From assembly GCA_025934475.1 (NCBI GenBank), contig JAICXZ010000161.1:1-7026 (forward strand): a stretch of 7,026 nt of DNA. The letters are read 5' to 3'. Below are positions 5,508 through 7,026 of the stretch, piece by piece. The position numbers were made by a program, and so were the translations under genes. The notes under the pieces are model-generated. The model had not been told where the DNA came from and did not search any database. It saw only the letters and a program-made list of their open reading frames with translations. How positions within the stretch are numbered: the stretch's first letter is position 1; each line of letters begins with the position of its first letter. The stretch comes from Mucilaginibacter sp. (GTDB taxonomy: Bacteria > Bacteroidota > Bacteroidia > Sphingobacteriales > Sphingobacteriaceae).

Positions 5508-5549
5508 CCATGAACCATCATCTATGAACTATAAGCCATCAGTGCATCA
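5508..5549. repeat. Degenerate 14-base tandem repeat across the convergent gene ends
   Basis: CCATGAACCATCAT (5508-5521) is followed by CTATGAACTATAAG (5522-5535) and a weaker third unit, CCATCAGTGCATCA (5536-5549). The third unit covers the stop codon and last codons of the minus-strand esterase gene (5539-5541 is the stop). No intrinsic terminator is visible for either converging gene in this 67-base gap; only a 4-bp GGTT/AACC hairpin without a T-run. Confidence 0.45.
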
Positions 5550-6414
5550 CTTTCGGCCTATCCTGTGACAGCGGTCTAAAGTAGTTACTATCATCCAGCC
5601 AATCCGCCAGGCGCTGGGGCCAGGTATTGATCGATTTTAATTTGGATCGGTGCCCCATATTGAAGCCATGTCCACCAGTTTCTACCAGATGCAGTTCAAC
5701 GGGTGCTTTTGCCTGGCGATAAGCTTCAAGTATTCTGATGATCGGCAGCGAACAGCAGGGATCGTCGTTGGCCGCCAAAAGGAACATAGGTGGTGCATTG
5801 GCTGGTACGGTCATAGGGACAAATAGTGGTCCGGGATATATCTGAATCACAAAGTCGGGCCGAAAGCTTTTTCCTTTGGTCAATTCATCTTCGGCAAGGT
5901 TAAACGATTCGGTATCAAAGGCTACCCGGTCAACTATTTCGCCACCGGCCGAAAAGCCCATAATACCAATGCGATTAGGGTCTATTCCCCATTCCGATGC
6001 ACGCGCCCTTACCAATTGCATCGCGCGCTTACCATCATTTACACCGTCCTCAATCGTATAATGAGTAGCTGAATCCCGGCCCAGGCGATATTTTAACACA
6101 AACACCGTCACACCAAGGTTGGCCAGGTATTGCGCCGGCTCAATGCCTTCAGCATTAAATACCAGCAGCCGGTGTCCGCCACCGGGACATATTATTACTG
6201 CAGAACCATTGGCCTTTTCCTTTAGCGGCAGAAAAACCGTGAGCGAGGGGTTATTGATATTCTTTACCCAGTAGTCTTTGGCCTGTTCCGGTACGTCTTT
6301 TAATTTTTCGAAACCGGGAACACCGTTTTTCCAGAGTGGTATAACGAACGGAGTGGTTTGAGCGAAGGCTATTGCCGGTACGAGGCAAATGAGGAACAGG
6401 AGTCTTTTGAGCAT
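5539..6414 (-). CDS. Secreted alpha/beta-hydrolase, acetyl-esterase/xylanase-associated type
   Basis: This 291-residue serine hydrolase starts with a clear signal peptide (MLKRLLFLICLVPAIAFAQ, cut around residue 18-19), so it acts in the periplasm or outside. The oxyanion-hole motif CPGGGH lies at 76-81, where HGGG-type esterases carry theirs. The nucleophile elbow is GFSAGG with Ser155. The acid is Asp217 or Asp218 (AANDDPCC), and the catalytic His is His249 (GGHGF). WKNGVPGFEKLKDVPEQ in the N-terminal part and the GKRAMQLVRARASEWGIDPNRIG helix-strand are typical of Bacteroidota esterases that remove acetyl or other acyl groups from plant polysaccharides. The real substrate is unknown, and no CAZyme or SusCD genes are in the window. 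It follows the LolA-like gene by 34 bases on the same strand, so one operon is likely. The stop codon lies in a 14-base repeat. No Shine-Dalgarno precedes the ATG. Confidence 0.9.
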   Translation of the reverse strand: MLKRLLFLICLVPAIAFAQTTPFVIPLWKNGVPGFEKLKDVPEQAKDYWVKNINNPSLTVFLPLKEKANGSAVIICPGGGHRLLVFNAEGIEPAQYLANLGVTVFVLKYRLGRDSATHYTIEDGVNDGKRAMQLVRARASEWGIDPNRIGIMGFSAGGEIVDRVAFDTESFNLAEDELTKGKSFRPDFVIQIYPGPLFVPMTVPANAPPMFLLAANDDPCCSLPIIRILEAYRQAKAPVELHLVETGGHGFNMGHRSKLKSINTWPQRLADWLDDSNYFRPLSQDRPKVMH

Positions 6415-6448
6415 ATAACAATAGGTTTGTTTTTGTAAGGATTGTTGT

Positions 6449-7026
6449 CTATTTCCCTATCATCGACGGTTCAAACATCTTTTTAGCAAGGGGAACACCG
6501 GCGACCACATTGTGATACTTCTCTACCTGGATCAGTTTATCGTTGATCCAGAACTTGCAGAGCGTTTCGCTCCAACCGCCTTTTAATTTGATATGATTTT
6601 CGAAAGTGCCTTCTTCTTTGGTACCACCCTCGTATTTAAGGAATCGTACAGGCACCAGTTTTTCCTGGTCGATCCACAGCTGGTTCACTTTCTCGTCCGA
6701 TTTATCGGCGCCGATCACGTACACCGGTTCGCCTTTCCATATATCGTCGTGGAATTTACTGAGATCGTAATTGAGGTCCTTAAAATGGGTCAGCACCTGG
6801 TCGAAAGTTTCAAAATACATTCCGCCTAAAAAGAAAACCAGTTCGTTCTCATTTTTAACTGAACGGACCAGTTTATTATGGTTCATCACATAGGTCGAGT
6901 CGCCCCTAAAAATGATGCCACTCCCGCTTTTCACACTGTCAAAATCGATCCGCAGCTTATCCGGATACTGGATGTGCTCATACCAGGTCTGCGTCTTAAA
7001 CAGGCTGTCATTTTTATAGACCTCTG
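6449..7026 (-). CDS. LolA-like periplasmic/outer-membrane lipoprotein-sorting-type protein, 5' end outside window
   Basis: The minus-strand frame is open from the right edge to TAG at 6449 (192 codons plus a partial one). A GTG at 6934 is merely an internal Val codon: the upstream residues EVYKNDSLFKTQTWYEHIQYPDKLRIDF continue the same beta-rich pattern. The remaining sequence has alternating short strands, including SGSGIIFRGDSTYVMN, KGEPVYVIGADKSDE, VNQLWIDQEKLVPVRFLKY and GWSETLCKFWINDKL. This is the look of the LolA/LolB-like half-barrel, in which strands like QLWIDQE..PVRF recur. Such proteins bind lipid or lipoprotein acyl chains, but Bacteroidota have many paralogues of unknown role. 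The N-terminal signal peptide must lie beyond the window. I recognise this as a conserved Sphingobacteriaceae-type hypothetical; the functional call is tentative. Confidence 0.7.
   Translation of the reverse strand, partial: EVYKNDSLFKTQTWYEHIQYPDKLRIDFDSVKSGSGIIFRGDSTYVMNHNKLVRSVKNENELVFFLGGMYFETFDQVLTHFKDLNYDLSKFHDDIWKGEPVYVIGADKSDEKVNQLWIDQEKLVPVRFLKYEGGTKEEGTFENHIKLKGGWSETLCKFWINDKLIQVEKYHNVVAGVPLAKKMFEPSMIGK

Noticed and set aside
6449..6934. GTG at 6934 as the start of a 161-residue protein
   Set aside because: The frame stays open to the window edge with a consistent beta-rich sequence upstream, so the gene is 5'-truncated by the window and does not start here.

Overview
The window looks like chromosomal DNA from a member of the Bacteroidota, probably Sphingobacteriaceae (Pedobacter/Mucilaginibacter type). 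The reasons are AT-rich intergenic gaps, TAnnTTTG-type -7 promoter boxes in front of several genes, almost no Shine-Dalgarno sequences, signal peptides ending in F-A-Q or F-G-Q, and protein sequences that resemble that family from memory. No database search was possible, so the genus is an inference.

Layout. (1) 1-849, minus: N-terminal 283 codons of a secreted penicillin-acylase/AHL-acylase-family Ntn hydrolase that runs off the left edge. (2) 850-1321, 472 bases without a protein gene. It holds a minus-strand -7 box for the acylase, an oppositely directed promoter-like site, about 250 bases with no convincing ORF, a strong plus-strand intrinsic terminator (1154-1189), then a degenerate repeat patch (1195-1325). 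The promoter plus terminator suggest an undescribed small RNA. (3) 1322-3140, minus: a soluble PAS-PAS sensor histidine kinase followed 43 bases later by a small YciI-family protein. (4) 3141-3343: divergent control region with a palindrome, an inverted repeat, a degenerate ~9.5-base tandem array and a -7 box almost touching the next start codon. (5) 3344-4750, plus: a prolidase-like M24B metallopeptidase. (6) 4799-5471, plus: an overlapping UPF0175 antitoxin / DUF3368 PIN-like toxin pair. (7) 5539-7026, minus: a secreted alpha/beta-hydrolase esterase preceded by the 3' part of a LolA-like periplasmic protein gene, probably one operon, convergent with the toxin-antitoxin pair.

These genes do not form one obvious pathway. 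Secreted or periplasmic proteins (acylase, esterase, LolA-like) sit beside cytoplasmic housekeeping, sensing and toxin-antitoxin genes. The most interesting material lies between the genes: the orphan promoter-terminator unit, the near-leaderless promoter geometry of the two plus-strand units, and a different short-period degenerate array in each of three gaps, two of which overlap stop codons.
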